Below are positions 1 to 8,306 of a stretch of 64,000 bases of DNA, one piece after another. The stretch lies in contig CAVWCR010000003.1 in assembly GCA_963753575.1 (NCBI GenBank), positions 2,480,001 through 2,544,000 of the forward strand. The letters run 5' to 3'. Made by a program: the position numbers and the translations under genes. The notes beneath the pieces are model-generated. The model searched no databases, was not told where the DNA came from, and saw nothing but the letters and a program-made list of their open reading frames with translations. Position 1 is the stretch's first letter; every line of letters starts with the position of its first letter. This DNA is from VAZQ01 sp963753575. GTDB lineage: Bacteria > Pseudomonadota > Alphaproteobacteria > Rhizobiales > Xanthobacteraceae.

Positions 1-31
1 ATGCCTTAGGGCTCTGCGCGCCGGTGGCGCG

Positions 32-286
32 TCAAATCGACGGATCCGGCGCAACACCGTAGCTCAGTCCAGCAGCCAGACCTGCGTCGGTGAGCTCGTA
101 GGTGTATCGATCGCGCGAACTGACCTTGAGCCAATGATTGCCGATGGCCTTGTTCAACCCCCGTTGGAAATCGGCATCCCGCACATCGATGAAATGATTA
201 CGTCGGAGCACGCCGCCGGCAACAACTCTATGCTTCACGAAAATGCTGAGTATTTGGCGTCCTACTTCTTCATCAGATGTCATTCC
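32..286 (-). CDS. Small hypothetical protein, possible winged-helix fold
   Basis: An 84-residue protein of unknown function. I chose the ATG at 286 because a clear GGGAGG lies about 9 bases upstream; an in-frame extension to 352 has no better ribosome site. The C-terminal half (an amphipathic helix around FQRGLNKAIGN, then polar strands ending YELTDAGLAAG) resembles the wing and last helix of small winged-helix proteins, but this is pattern resemblance only. It has no signal peptide or membrane segment. It lies downstream of the Bug-type binding protein on the same strand, separated by about 60 bases, so co-transcription is possible. Confidence 0.6.
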   Translation of the reverse strand, partial: GMTSDEEVGRQILSIFVKHRVVAGGVLRRNHFIDVRDADFQRGLNKAIGNHWLKVSSRDRYTYELTDAGLAAGLSYGVAPDPSI

Positions 287-348
287 GTGGGCCTCCCGTG
301 GAAACCGATCATCCCATAGGATGGACGCTGTCGCAACCTGAACACACC

Positions 349-1323
349 TCAATTGTCAATCCGCGCGCCCGAGAGCTTCACCAGCTCGGCCCAGATCGGC
401 GCCTGCTCGGCGATGAACTTGACGAACTCCGCGGGCGAGCCGGGCTGCGTGAGCGCGCTGAACTTCAGGAGGTTTGCTTTCGTCTCCTCCGATTTGAGGC
501 CGTCGTTGATGGCCGCGTTGAGCTTGGCGACGATCGCGGCCGGCGTATGTGCGGGCGCGAGCACGCCCGACCAGGCGTTCTGCGGGAACGTCGGGAAGCC
601 AGATTCCCTCATGGTCGGCACGTCGGGCAGCGCCGCCCAACGCTCGGCGCTCGTGACCGCGAGCGCGCGCAGCTTGCCGTCGCGAATGAGCGGATAAAGC
701 GTGGTGAGCGCGTCGAACTGCATGTGCGTGCGCCCGCCCATCAGGTCGGCGATCGAGGGCGCGGCGCCCTTGTACGGGATATAGACGATGTTGAGGCCGG
801 CGAGATGATTGAACAGCGCGCCCATGAGATGCGGCGGCGTGCCGAGCGAGGCGCCGAAGTTGAGCTTGCCCGGATTGGCTTTCGCGTAGGCGATGAACTC
901 CTTGACCGTCTTGGCCGGCACCGCGTTCGGCACCACCATCACATGCGGCAGCAGCGAGACGAGCGCGACCGGCACGAACGCCTTCGGGTCGTAGTCGAGC
1001 TTGGCGTTGAGCGCCGGCAGGATAGAGAGCGTGCCGGAGGAGCCCCAAAGCAGCGTATAGCCGTCGGGCTCGGCGGTCGCGACCGCCTTCGAGCCGAGCG
1101 CACCGCCCGCGCCCGCGCGGTTCTCCACGATCACCGGCTGCTTGAGCGCGACATTGAGCATCTGCCCGACAAGGCGCGCCATGGTGTCCATCGGCCCGCC
1201 AGCCGAGAACGGCACCACGAGCCTGATCGGATGATCCGGGTAGGACTGGGCGAAGGCCGGCGCGGTGGCAAGCGCAAGCCCGCTGGCGGCGAGAGCCGAG
1301 ACTAATCGTCGTCTGCTGAGCAT
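349..1323 (-). CDS. Bug/TctC-type tripartite tricarboxylate transporter substrate-binding protein
   Basis: A 324-residue periplasmic solute receptor of the TctC/Bug family (PF03401). After an Arg-rich start (MLSRRRLVSAL) there is a signal peptide ending near AFAQ, then the family N-terminus YPDHPIRLVVPFSAGGPMD and the later segments VENRAGAGGALGS and NFGASLGTPPHL. The ATG at 1323 follows AAAGGA; an upstream in-frame start at 1347 is less likely. Such proteins deliver carboxylates or related small molecules to TctA/TctB membrane partners, which are absent here. It diverges from the hydantoinase gene, so the 93-base gap may hold both promoters and the ligand may be related to that enzyme's substrate. 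Confidence 0.9.
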   Translation of the reverse strand: MLSRRRLVSALAASGLALATAPAFAQSYPDHPIRLVVPFSAGGPMDTMARLVGQMLNVALKQPVIVENRAGAGGALGSKAVATAEPDGYTLLWGSSGTLSILPALNAKLDYDPKAFVPVALVSLLPHVMVVPNAVPAKTVKEFIAYAKANPGKLNFGASLGTPPHLMGALFNHLAGLNIVYIPYKGAAPSIADLMGGRTHMQFDALTTLYPLIRDGKLRALAVTSAERWAALPDVPTMRESGFPTFPQNAWSGVLAPAHTPAAIVAKLNAAINDGLKSEETKANLLKFSALTQPGSPAEFVKFIAEQAPIWAELVKLSGARIDN

Positions 1324-1416
1324 AGGTCGTCCTTTCGCAAGCATCACCTATAGTCTATCGCCATTTTTCCTGGCGTAGTAGGGCGTTGGCAGACGGCGAA
1401 CGCGACGACAGGCGCA

Positions 1417-4400
1417 ATGACCGGACCTTGGGAATTCTGGATCGATCGCGGCGGCACCTTCACCGACATCGTCGGGCGGCGGGGCGACGGCACGCTCGTT
1501 GCGCACAAGCTTCTTTCGGAGAACCCGGAAGCCTATCGCGACGCGGCGGTCGCCGGCATCCGCCACCTGCTCGGCCTCGCGCGCGAGGAGCCGATCCCGG
1601 CGGGCGCGATCGGCGCCGTCAAGATGGGCACGACGGTTGCCACCAATGCGCTCTTGGAGCGCAAGGGCGAGCGCACGCTCCTCATCATCACCAAAGGCTT
1701 CCGCGACGCGCTACGCATCGGCTACCAGGCGCGGCCGAAGATCTTCGCGCGCCATATCATCAAGCCGGAGATGCTCTACGAGCGCGCGCTCGAGGTCGAC
1801 GAGCGCGTGCGCGCCGACGGCACGGTCGACGCCGAGCCCGATCTTGCCGCCGTCAAGCGCGAGCTCGAGCGCGCGCATGCCGAGGGCTTCAACGCGACCG
1901 CGGTCGTGTTCATGCACGCTTATCGCTATCCCGAGCATGAACGGCGCGTTGCCGCGCTCGCGCGCGAATGTGGCTTCGCCCAAGTCTCGGCGAGCCACGA
2001 GGTCTCGCCGCTGATCAAGCTCGTGTCGCGCGGCGACACCACGGTGGTCGACGCCTATCTCTCGCCGATCCTGCGCCGCTACGTGGCGCAGGTGGCGGAG
2101 GAGCTGGGGGCCGACAACAGGACATCCACTCGCCTCATGTTCATGATGTCGTCGGGTGGGCTCACGGCGGCGCAGCTGTTCCAGGGCAAGGACGCGATCC
2201 TGTCCGGCCCCGCCGGCGGCGTGGTCGGCATGGCGCAGACCGGACGCGCGGCGGGCTTTGATCATCTCATCGGCTTCGACATGGGCGGCACCTCGACCGA
2301 CGTGTCGCATTTCGACGGCGAATTCGAGCGCACGTTCGAGACCGAAGTCGCGGGCGTGCGCATGCGCGCCCCGATGATGCTCATTCACACCGTGGCGGCG
2401 GGCGGCGGCTCGATCCTGCATTACGACGGCGCGCGCTTTCGCGTCGGGCCCGATTCGGCCGGCGCCAATCCGGGACCTAAGAGCTACCGGCGCGGCGGGC
2501 CGCTCACCGTCACCGACGCCAACGTGATGGTCGGCAAGCTCATTCCCGATTTCTTTCCGAAGATCTTCGGGCCGAAGCAGAGCGAGCCGCTCGACGACAA
2601 GGCGGTCGGCGAGGCTTTCGGCGCGCTCGCCAGCCAGGTCGGACGCGCGCGCGAGGAGGTCGCCGACGGCTTCATCAAGATTGCGGTCGAGAACATGGCG
2701 AACGCGATCAAGAAGATCTCGGTGCAGCGCGGCTATGACGTGACGCGCTACGCGCTCAACTGTTTCGGCGGCGCCGGCGGCCAGCACGCCTGCCTGGTCG
2801 CCGACGCGCTCGGCATGACCACCGTGCTGATCCATCCGCTCTCTTCGCTCCTTTCCGCCTACGGCATGGGGCTGGCCGACATCCGCGCCACCCGCCAGCA
2901 GGCGATCGAGGAGCCGTTGGGCGATGACGCGCTTGCCGCGCTCACGCGCATGGGCGGCGCGCTCGGCGCGGACGCCGCGCGCGAGGTCGCGGGCCAGGGC
3001 GTCGAAGCAGGCAAGATCAAAGTGTTCGTGCGTGCGCACGTGCGTTACGCGGGGACGGACACAGCGCTGGTGGTGCCGAGCCACGAGCTCAGCGGTGCGG
3101 CTCTAGCGTTCCCTCCCCCCTTGCGGGGGAGGGACAGGGAGGGGGGGCGAATAGAGTCGGCATTCGGAACCACCCCCCTCCCCACCCCTCCCCCACAAGG
3201 GGGGAGGGAGCAGGCTGCGGCAAGCGGCAAAGGCGTGCTCAACAAGAAAGGCAAAGCAGAGAACGGCAGCAACAATTCCCTGCTCCGCAAGCTCACCTCC
3301 GCCTTCGAGCGCGCACACAAGGCGCGCTTCGGCTTCATCGACCGGAGCAAGGAGCTCGTCGTCGAAGCGGTGTCGGTCGAGGCGGTCGGCGGCGGCGCGC
3401 GCTTTCGCGAGCGCACGCACAAGACGACACGCGCGCGGCTGCCCGCGCCCACACGGCGCACGCGCTTCTTCTCCGACGGCCGCTGGCATCGCGCCCATGT
3501 GTTCACGCGCGATCAGCTCAGGCCCGGCCAGGTCGTGCCCGGCCCCGCGATCGTGATCGAGCCGCACCAAACGATCGTGATCGAGCCCGGCTGGCAGGCG
3601 GCACTCACCGCGCACGACCATCTGGTGCTCACGCGGGCCAAGACGCTCAAGCGCAAGCGCGCGATCGGCACGCATGCCGACCCGGTGATGCTCGAAGTGT
3701 TCAATAATCTCTTCATGTCGATCGCGGAACAGATGGGCGTGGCGCTGCAGAACACCGCCTATTCGGTCAACATCAAGGAGCGGCTCGACTTCTCCTGCGC
3801 GGTGTTCGACGGCTCGGGCTCGCTGGTCGCCAACGCGCCGCACATGCCGGTGCATCTCGGTTCCATGGACCGCGCGGTCGAGACCATCATCCGCGAGAAC
3901 AAGGGCAAGATCGCGCCCGGCGACGTCTATGCCATCAACGCGCCCTATAACGGCGGCACGCATCTGCCCGACATCACCGTGTGCACGCCGGTGTTCGACG
4001 CGCGCAAGAAGGCGATCCTGTTCTGGGTCGCCTCGCGCGGCCACCATGCGGACGTCGGCGGCATCTCGCCCGGCTCGATGTCGCCCAACGCCACCAGTAT
4101 CGAGCAGGAAGGCGTCTACATCGACAACTTCAAGCTCGTCGACCGCGGCCGTTTCCGCGAGCAGGCGCTCAACGAGCTTCTCACCAAGGCGACATATCCG
4201 GCGCGCAATCCCACTCAGAACATCAACGACCTCAAGGCGCAGATCGCGGCCAACGAGAAGGGCACCCAGGAGCTGCGCAAGATGGTGGCGCACTTCACGC
4301 TCCCAGTCGTCAAGGCCTACATGGGCCACGTGCAGGACAACGCCGCCGAGAGCGTGCGCCGCGTCATCGATCGCCTGCACAGGTGCGCGTTCGACTACGA

Positions 4401-5205
4401 GATGGACCAGGGCACGCATATCAAGGTGAAGATCACGGTCGACAAGAAGAAGCGCGAGGCGACCGTCGACTTCACCGGCACCTCGCCGCAGCAGGCCACA
4501 AACTTCAACGCGCCCGAGCCGGTGACGCGCGCGGCGGTGCTCTACGTGTTCCGCGTCATGGTCGATGACGATATCCCGATGAACGCCGGCTGTCTGCGGC
4601 CGATCCGGATCGTGATCCCGACGAAGTCGATGCTGTCGCCGGAATATCCCGCCGCGGTCGTCGCCGGCAACGTCGAGACCTCGCAGGCGGTGACTGACAC
4701 TTTATTCGGTGCGCTCGACGCGCTCGCGGCCGCGCAGGGCACCATGAACAATCTCAACTTCGGCAACGCGCAGTACCAGTATTACGAGACGATCTGCTCG
4801 GGCTCGCCCGCGGGCCCGGGCTTCCCGGGCACCGACGCGGTGCACACCCACATGACCAACACGCGGCTTACCGATCCGGAAGTCCTGGAGTTCCGCTATC
4901 CGGTGCTGCTGGAGGACTTCCACATCCGCACGGGCTCAGGCGGACGCGGGCGCTGGAACGCCGGCGACGGAGTTCAGCGCACGATCAGGTTCCTCGAGCG
5001 CATGGACTGCACGATTCTCTCAGGCCATCGCCGCGTGCGGCCGTTCGGGCTTGCCGGCGGCGAAGCCGGTCAGGTCGGCGAGAATTCCGTGCGGCGCAAG
5101 GATGGCCGCGTGGAGAAACTTCAAGGCTGCGACGAGACCGTGCTCGAGGCCGGCGAAGCCATCACGATACGGACGCCAACCGCCGGCGGCTATGGCGCCG
5201 CTTGA
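1417..5205 (+). CDS. Fused hydantoinase A/B (5-oxoprolinase-like) with an in-frame palindromic element
   Basis: A 1262-residue HyuA-HyuB fusion, the layout of bacterial ATP-dependent 5-oxoprolinases and N-methylhydantoinases that open cyclic amides. Residues 1-700 are the actin-like HyuA part: IDRGGTFTDIVGR at the N-terminus, LSGPAGGVVGMA and GFDMGGTSTDVS as nucleotide-binding motifs, CFGGAGGQHACLVADALG later. HyuB starts near residue 755 (DPVMLEVFNNLFMSIAEQMG) and runs to the end with NAPYNGGTHLPDITV. The exact substrate cannot be told. Residues about 561-599 (AFPPPLRGRDREGG to PTPPPQGGRE) are encoded by a GC-rich palindromic repeat, also found in metF, placed between YAGTDTALVVPS and LTSAFERAHKARFGF, which normally follow closely; a further low-complexity stretch of about 25 residues follows. 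The reading frame stays open. The enzyme may tolerate the loop or be inactive. Confidence 0.9.
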   Translation: MTGPWEFWIDRGGTFTDIVGRRGDGTLVAHKLLSENPEAYRDAAVAGIRHLLGLAREEPIPAGAIGAVKMGTTVATNALLERKGERTLLIITKGFRDALRIGYQARPKIFARHIIKPEMLYERALEVDERVRADGTVDAEPDLAAVKRELERAHAEGFNATAVVFMHAYRYPEHERRVAALARECGFAQVSASHEVSPLIKLVSRGDTTVVDAYLSPILRRYVAQVAEELGADNRTSTRLMFMMSSGGLTAAQLFQGKDAILSGPAGGVVGMAQTGRAAGFDHLIGFDMGGTSTDVSHFDGEFERTFETEVAGVRMRAPMMLIHTVAAGGGSILHYDGARFRVGPDSAGANPGPKSYRRGGPLTVTDANVMVGKLIPDFFPKIFGPKQSEPLDDKAVGEAFGALASQVGRAREEVADGFIKIAVENMANAIKKISVQRGYDVTRYALNCFGGAGGQHACLVADALGMTTVLIHPLSSLLSAYGMGLADIRATRQQAIEEPLGDDALAALTRMGGALGADAAREVAGQGVEAGKIKVFVRAHVRYAGTDTALVVPSHELSGAALAFPPPLRGRDREGGRIESAFGTTPLPTPPPQGGREQAAASGKGVLNKKGKAENGSNNSLLRKLTSAFERAHKARFGFIDRSKELVVEAVSVEAVGGGARFRERTHKTTRARLPAPTRRTRFFSDGRWHRAHVFTRDQLRPGQVVPGPAIVIEPHQTIVIEPGWQAALTAHDHLVLTRAKTLKRKRAIGTHADPVMLEVFNNLFMSIAEQMGVALQNTAYSVNIKERLDFSCAVFDGSGSLVANAPHMPVHLGSMDRAVETIIRENKGKIAPGDVYAINAPYNGGTHLPDITVCTPVFDARKKAILFWVASRGHHADVGGISPGSMSPNATSIEQEGVYIDNFKLVDRGRFREQALNELLTKATYPARNPTQNINDLKAQIAANEKGTQELRKMVAHFTLPVVKAYMGHVQDNAAESVRRVIDRLHRCAFDYEMDQGTHIKVKITVDKKKREATVDFTGTSPQQATNFNAPEPVTRAAVLYVFRVMVDDDIPMNAGCLRPIRIVIPTKSMLSPEYPAAVVAGNVETSQAVTDTLFGALDALAAAQGTMNNLNFGNAQYQYYETICSGSPAGPGFPGTDAVHTHMTNTRLTDPEVLEFRYPVLLEDFHIRTGSGGRGRWNAGDGVQRTIRFLERMDCTILSGHRRVRPFGLAGGEAGQVGENSVRRKDGRVEKLQGCDETVLEAGEAITIRTPTAGGYGAA
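3099..3211. repeat. GC-rich palindromic element, copy 1, inside the hydantoinase gene
   Basis: A 113-bp element starting GGCTCTAGCGTTCCCTCCCC and ending GGGGGGAGGGAGC. Its arms are inverted copies (CCCTCCCCCCTTG against CAAGGGGGGAGGG), and each half carries its own smaller inverted repeat (CCCTCCCCC with GGGGGAGGG). A second copy at 23910-24023 is near-identical over both arms and differs mainly in the middle. It is read through in frame, adding about 38 residues to the hydantoinase. Confidence 0.9.
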
Positions 5206-5443
5206 GCGCCGGCACCATGACAAAGCCCTCCGAGCGCGGCCGATGGTGCGACAGCTCGGGCGACGCAATGTCGGCAAGCGCGAGCTCGTTGGCCCAGCGC
5301 ACCTGCATCGGGCGCGTGCGATGCAGCGCCTCGCGCGCCGCGTCGACATGCACCCACGCAGCCGCAATCTCGCGCCGGCATTGCGCGATGATCGGCTGGG
5401 CTGCTTCGATCGGCGACTGTTCGGTCGGCGTCTGTTCGGCCAT
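5162..5443 (-). CDS. Hypothetical protein overlapping the hydantoinase 3' end
   Basis: A 93-residue reading frame that converges on the hydantoinase gene and overlaps its last 44 bases. It starts MAEQTPTEQSPIEAAQPII, followed by a helical region with several Arg, His and Trp residues, and ends in a basic tail (KRRHSRRRL). There is no signal peptide or recognisable domain. The ribosome site before the ATG at 5443 is weak, and the frame continues upstream to 5503. The helical, hydrophilic composition is that of a plausible small cytoplasmic protein rather than a shadow of the neighbour, since most of it lies outside that gene. Confidence 0.4.
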   Translation of the reverse strand: MAEQTPTEQSPIEAAQPIIAQCRREIAAAWVHVDAAREALHRTRPMQVRWANELALADIASPELSHHRPRSEGFVMVPALKRRHSRRRLASVS

Positions 5444-5607
5444 CGCACGATAACGCCTGTGCGGCGGCTCCCTTTCCGGCGGCTCAACCGGCCACCAAGG
5501 CAAACATCACAAGAACAGCATTATACGCCATCAGGCGGCAGTCAGACACCCGGCTGCAAAGCCGTGACGACGCAGGGTTAACCAGTGGAAAATCCGGGCG
5601 GGAGGGC

Positions 5608-5892
5608 TCAGCGCGAGGCCGAAACGACCGGCGAGAGCATCTTCATGCAGGCTCGCGCGTCGCGCAGGACCGAGCCGTAATAGGCGACGTCGCTCTCATA
5701 GAGCGGGTTCTGGTCGGCGAGCATGCGGGCCTTGGCGGCTTCCGCCTCCAGAATGCGCACCGCTTCGGCCGTCTGGGCGAGCGTGTGCTTGCACACCACG
5801 TCTCGGCCTTGGCGTCCTTGCGCTGCCGCTGACACCGGGATGAACGCGCAGAGCATCAGGGCTGCTGCGATGGCGATGCGAAGTTTTGCCAT
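5608..5892 (-). CDS. Small secreted protein of unknown function
   Basis: A 94-residue protein with a clear signal peptide (MAKLRIAIAAALMLCAFIPVSAAA), followed by a helical mature part with two cysteines (VVCKHTL and RACMKML) that could form one disulfide. The ATG at 5892 has GGAGGGG 4-8 bases upstream, so the longer in-frame start at 5931 is rejected. No domain is recognised. It stands alone between convergent and divergent neighbours. Confidence 0.75.
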   Translation of the reverse strand: MAKLRIAIAAALMLCAFIPVSAAAQGRQGRDVVCKHTLAQTAEAVRILEAEAAKARMLADQNPLYESDVAYYGSVLRDARACMKMLSPVVSASR

Positions 5893-6324
5893 TGTCCCCT
5901 CCACCCTTGGTGGCCATCCGTGGAGCGCCATTCTTGGCCCCCACAGCGATTAGACGCGGGAAGCGCGAAAAAGGTTCAATTATCGTCAATCCCCCCGAAT
6001 AACCTGTTGAAAATGAAATGTAATTGCTTTGACACGCGGCGGCCGCTGCTCTGAAGATGCGGGGCTTGCCGGTGGCCGCGGCGGTAGATCCGTATGCCGC
6101 GCCCGGGGACATGCGGGGACATGGGGACATAACGCGAGGCCATACGCCATCAAGACACACGCTGTTCAAGACACACGCCATTGATGGAACTGCGTTTTGC
6201 CGGCGGCGTTTGCTGGGTGCCACGGGCCTCCAACATGCTTGCGACATGAGGGGGTGTGGACTCTCCGATGGCAGGACGCAAAGATGCCCAGGGGCACACC
6301 GTTCGAACCAATCTTCACGTCATC
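5893..6324. other. Intergenic region between divergent genes
   Basis: About 430 bases without a supported gene. It is relatively AT-rich around 5955-6045 and holds short imperfect repeats: a GGGGACATG-like motif three times at about 6103-6128, and TCAAGACACACGC twice at about 6151-6180. Promoters for the secreted protein and for the hydrolase cassette probably lie here, but no convincing -35/-10 pair stands out. Confidence 0.5.
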
Positions 6325-7605
6325 ATGGATTCGCCTGCTCGTGGACACGTAGAGTCACGGCATGAGCCCCGTATCGGCACGGTCCGACGGCGGCGGATCA
6401 TCTACGCCGAGGGCTACGACCCGCGCGGCGCAGAGGTCTACCACCGCCTGTTCGCGCGCAACTGCGATCGCTTCGGCAAGATCTGGCCGGTGAGGGTCTC
6501 GGTCGGGCCGCTGTCGATCGATTCCGACGATCTGGCGCACTGGTCGGTGGAACTGCGGACCGCAAGCTGGCAGGTCTCGACCCGGTATGATTTTCTCCGG
6601 TTCGAGCAACCCATTCGCGCAGACGTGGGCGGGCCGATTGGGCGGCAGATCACGCGCGCGCTGGGTTGGCTTGTCGACGATCTCACGAGCGGCACCTATT
6701 GCCGAATCTTTCGCGCCTCGTGGCGCTTCGGCCTGCACCTCCTCTCCATTCAGCTTCTGCAGCTCGCCTTCCTGGCGCTCGCGGCTGTAATCGGCCTGTC
6801 CGCCTACCACATCGTCGTTGGGAGCCTCGCTCAGCCCGCCTGGCTCGGCATCGCCGCAGCCGTTGTGGCAGCGCTAGCGACGCTGCTCGCGCTGCAGCCG
6901 CTCGCCCGTCGCTGGTTCGTCAGCCAGATCATCAACTGCTGGGCAACGCTGCGACGCTTCGGGCGTGGGCGCGCAACCTGGATCGACGAGGCGATCGAGG
7001 CCGGCGCGCGGCATCTGGTCGAAACCGCCCGCGCGAACGACGCTGACGAGATCGTCGTCGTCGGCCACTCGACTGGCGGCGTCATCGCAACCGCGATCGT
7101 GGCGCGCGCGCTTGCGCTTGATCCCGACCTTGGCCGCCGCGGGCCGCGCCTCGTGCTGCTGACGCTCGGCTCGGTGATGCCGGCGGTGGCGCTGCATCCG
7201 GCGGCCGGGCGCATGCGCGAGATGGTCCGGCGCATCGCGAACGAACCGACGCTCGCCTGGATCGAGTGCCAGTCGCGCAAGGACGTCATGAATTTCGCCA
7301 ATTTCGACCCGGTCGCCGGCATCGGCGTTGACGCCGACCGGCGTCCGCTGCTCTGGCCGGTCCGGTTCAAGGACATGGTGTCATCCGCCTACTACCGGCG
7401 CCTGAGATGGAACTTCTTCCGTATGCATTTTCAGTACATCATGGCCGGCGATCGGCAGACCCCCTACGACTACGTGCTGCTGGTCGGCGTCCCCATGGCG
7501 CTCGCCGACTGGGCCAAGCATCACAGGAAGCTGACGCTCGCCTTCATTCAAGACGGGACGGCGCATTACCCCCGCGCCGACACCGGAGCAACCGACCAAC
7601 CATGA
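6325..7605 (+). CDS. Membrane-associated alpha/beta hydrolase
   Basis: A 426-residue serine-hydrolase-like protein and first gene of a three-gene overlapping cassette. About residues 142-193 hold two hydrophobic membrane segments (LLSIQLLQLAFLALAAVIGL and a second Ala/Leu-rich helix). The nucleophile elbow GHSTGG follows at about residue 249, preceded by DEIVVV, as in alpha/beta hydrolases. The start is uncertain: the ATG at 6325 lacks a strong ribosome site and the frame extends to 6256. The last four bases (ATGA) overlap the methyltransferase start, so the two are probably translationally coupled. The substrate is unknown; esterase or lipase-like action on a membrane lipid would suit the architecture. 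Confidence 0.75.
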   Translation: MDSPARGHVESRHEPRIGTVRRRRIIYAEGYDPRGAEVYHRLFARNCDRFGKIWPVRVSVGPLSIDSDDLAHWSVELRTASWQVSTRYDFLRFEQPIRADVGGPIGRQITRALGWLVDDLTSGTYCRIFRASWRFGLHLLSIQLLQLAFLALAAVIGLSAYHIVVGSLAQPAWLGIAAAVVAALATLLALQPLARRWFVSQIINCWATLRRFGRGRATWIDEAIEAGARHLVETARANDADEIVVVGHSTGGVIATAIVARALALDPDLGRRGPRLVLLTLGSVMPAVALHPAAGRMREMVRRIANEPTLAWIECQSRKDVMNFANFDPVAGIGVDADRRPLLWPVRFKDMVSSAYYRRLRWNFFRMHFQYIMAGDRQTPYDYVLLVGVPMALADWAKHHRKLTLAFIQDGTAHYPRADTGATDQP

Positions 7606-8306
7606 GTTTTCCACGCCGCCTGGAACCGGAATGGCTCGACGAATTGCCCGCCGACGATCCGCGGGCGATGCGCTCGCGGCAGGACCTCAAACGCATCAAC
7701 GGCTGGATGGGAAATGCGGGCCGCATGGCCGGCGCCCTCATCAAGCATGCCGGAAGCAACAAGCCGCGCACGATCGTCGACCTTGGCACCGGCGACGGCC
7801 ATTTCACGCTGCAAGTCGCCCGCCGCCTCGCGCCGCATTGGCCGGACGTGACCATCATCCTGCTGGATCGCCAGGCGATCATGAGCACGGCAACGCTTGA
7901 GAGCTTCGCGGCGCTCGGCTGGCGCGCCGAGCCGACGTCGGCCGACCTGTTCGATTTTCTGGCGCAGGCGCGGCCCGCCGATGTCGTCACCGCCAACCTG
8001 TTCCTGCATCATTTCACCGATGAGCAGTTGACGCGCCTGTTCGCGCAAGCGGCCGCCAGCGCCGCCCTGATGGTGGCGTGCGAGCCGCGGCGCAGCAAGT
8101 TCGTGGTGGAAACGAGCCGGCTGCTATGGGCGATCGGATGCAACGACGTGAGCGTGCATGACGCCGTCGTCAGCGCGCGCGCCGGCTTCAACGACCAGGA
8201 GCTCTCGGCGCTCTGGCCGCGCGCACCGCAGTGGGAGCTGCACGAACACGCCGCCGGGCCCTTCACGCATCGCTTCATCGCGCGGCGCGCCGCGAGCCCG
8301 CGATGA
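7602..8306 (+). CDS. Class I SAM-dependent methyltransferase
   Basis: A 234-residue methyltransferase. The SAM-binding motif I is IVDLGTGDGHFTL, and an acidic residue follows the next strand (IILLDRQ). The N-terminus (LEPEWLDELPADDPRAMRSR) resembles methyltransferases usually encoded beside a type III polyketide synthase and a flavin oxidoreductase, but neither partner is present here. It starts within the hydrolase stop (ATGA) and ends within the P450 start (ATGA), which places it in one translation-coupled unit. The acceptor substrate is unknown; the context suggests a step of a small-molecule tailoring path. Confidence 0.85.
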   Translation: MSFPRRLEPEWLDELPADDPRAMRSRQDLKRINGWMGNAGRMAGALIKHAGSNKPRTIVDLGTGDGHFTLQVARRLAPHWPDVTIILLDRQAIMSTATLESFAALGWRAEPTSADLFDFLAQARPADVVTANLFLHHFTDEQLTRLFAQAAASAALMVACEPRRSKFVVETSRLLWAIGCNDVSVHDAVVSARAGFNDQELSALWPRAPQWELHEHAAGPFTHRFIARRAASPR

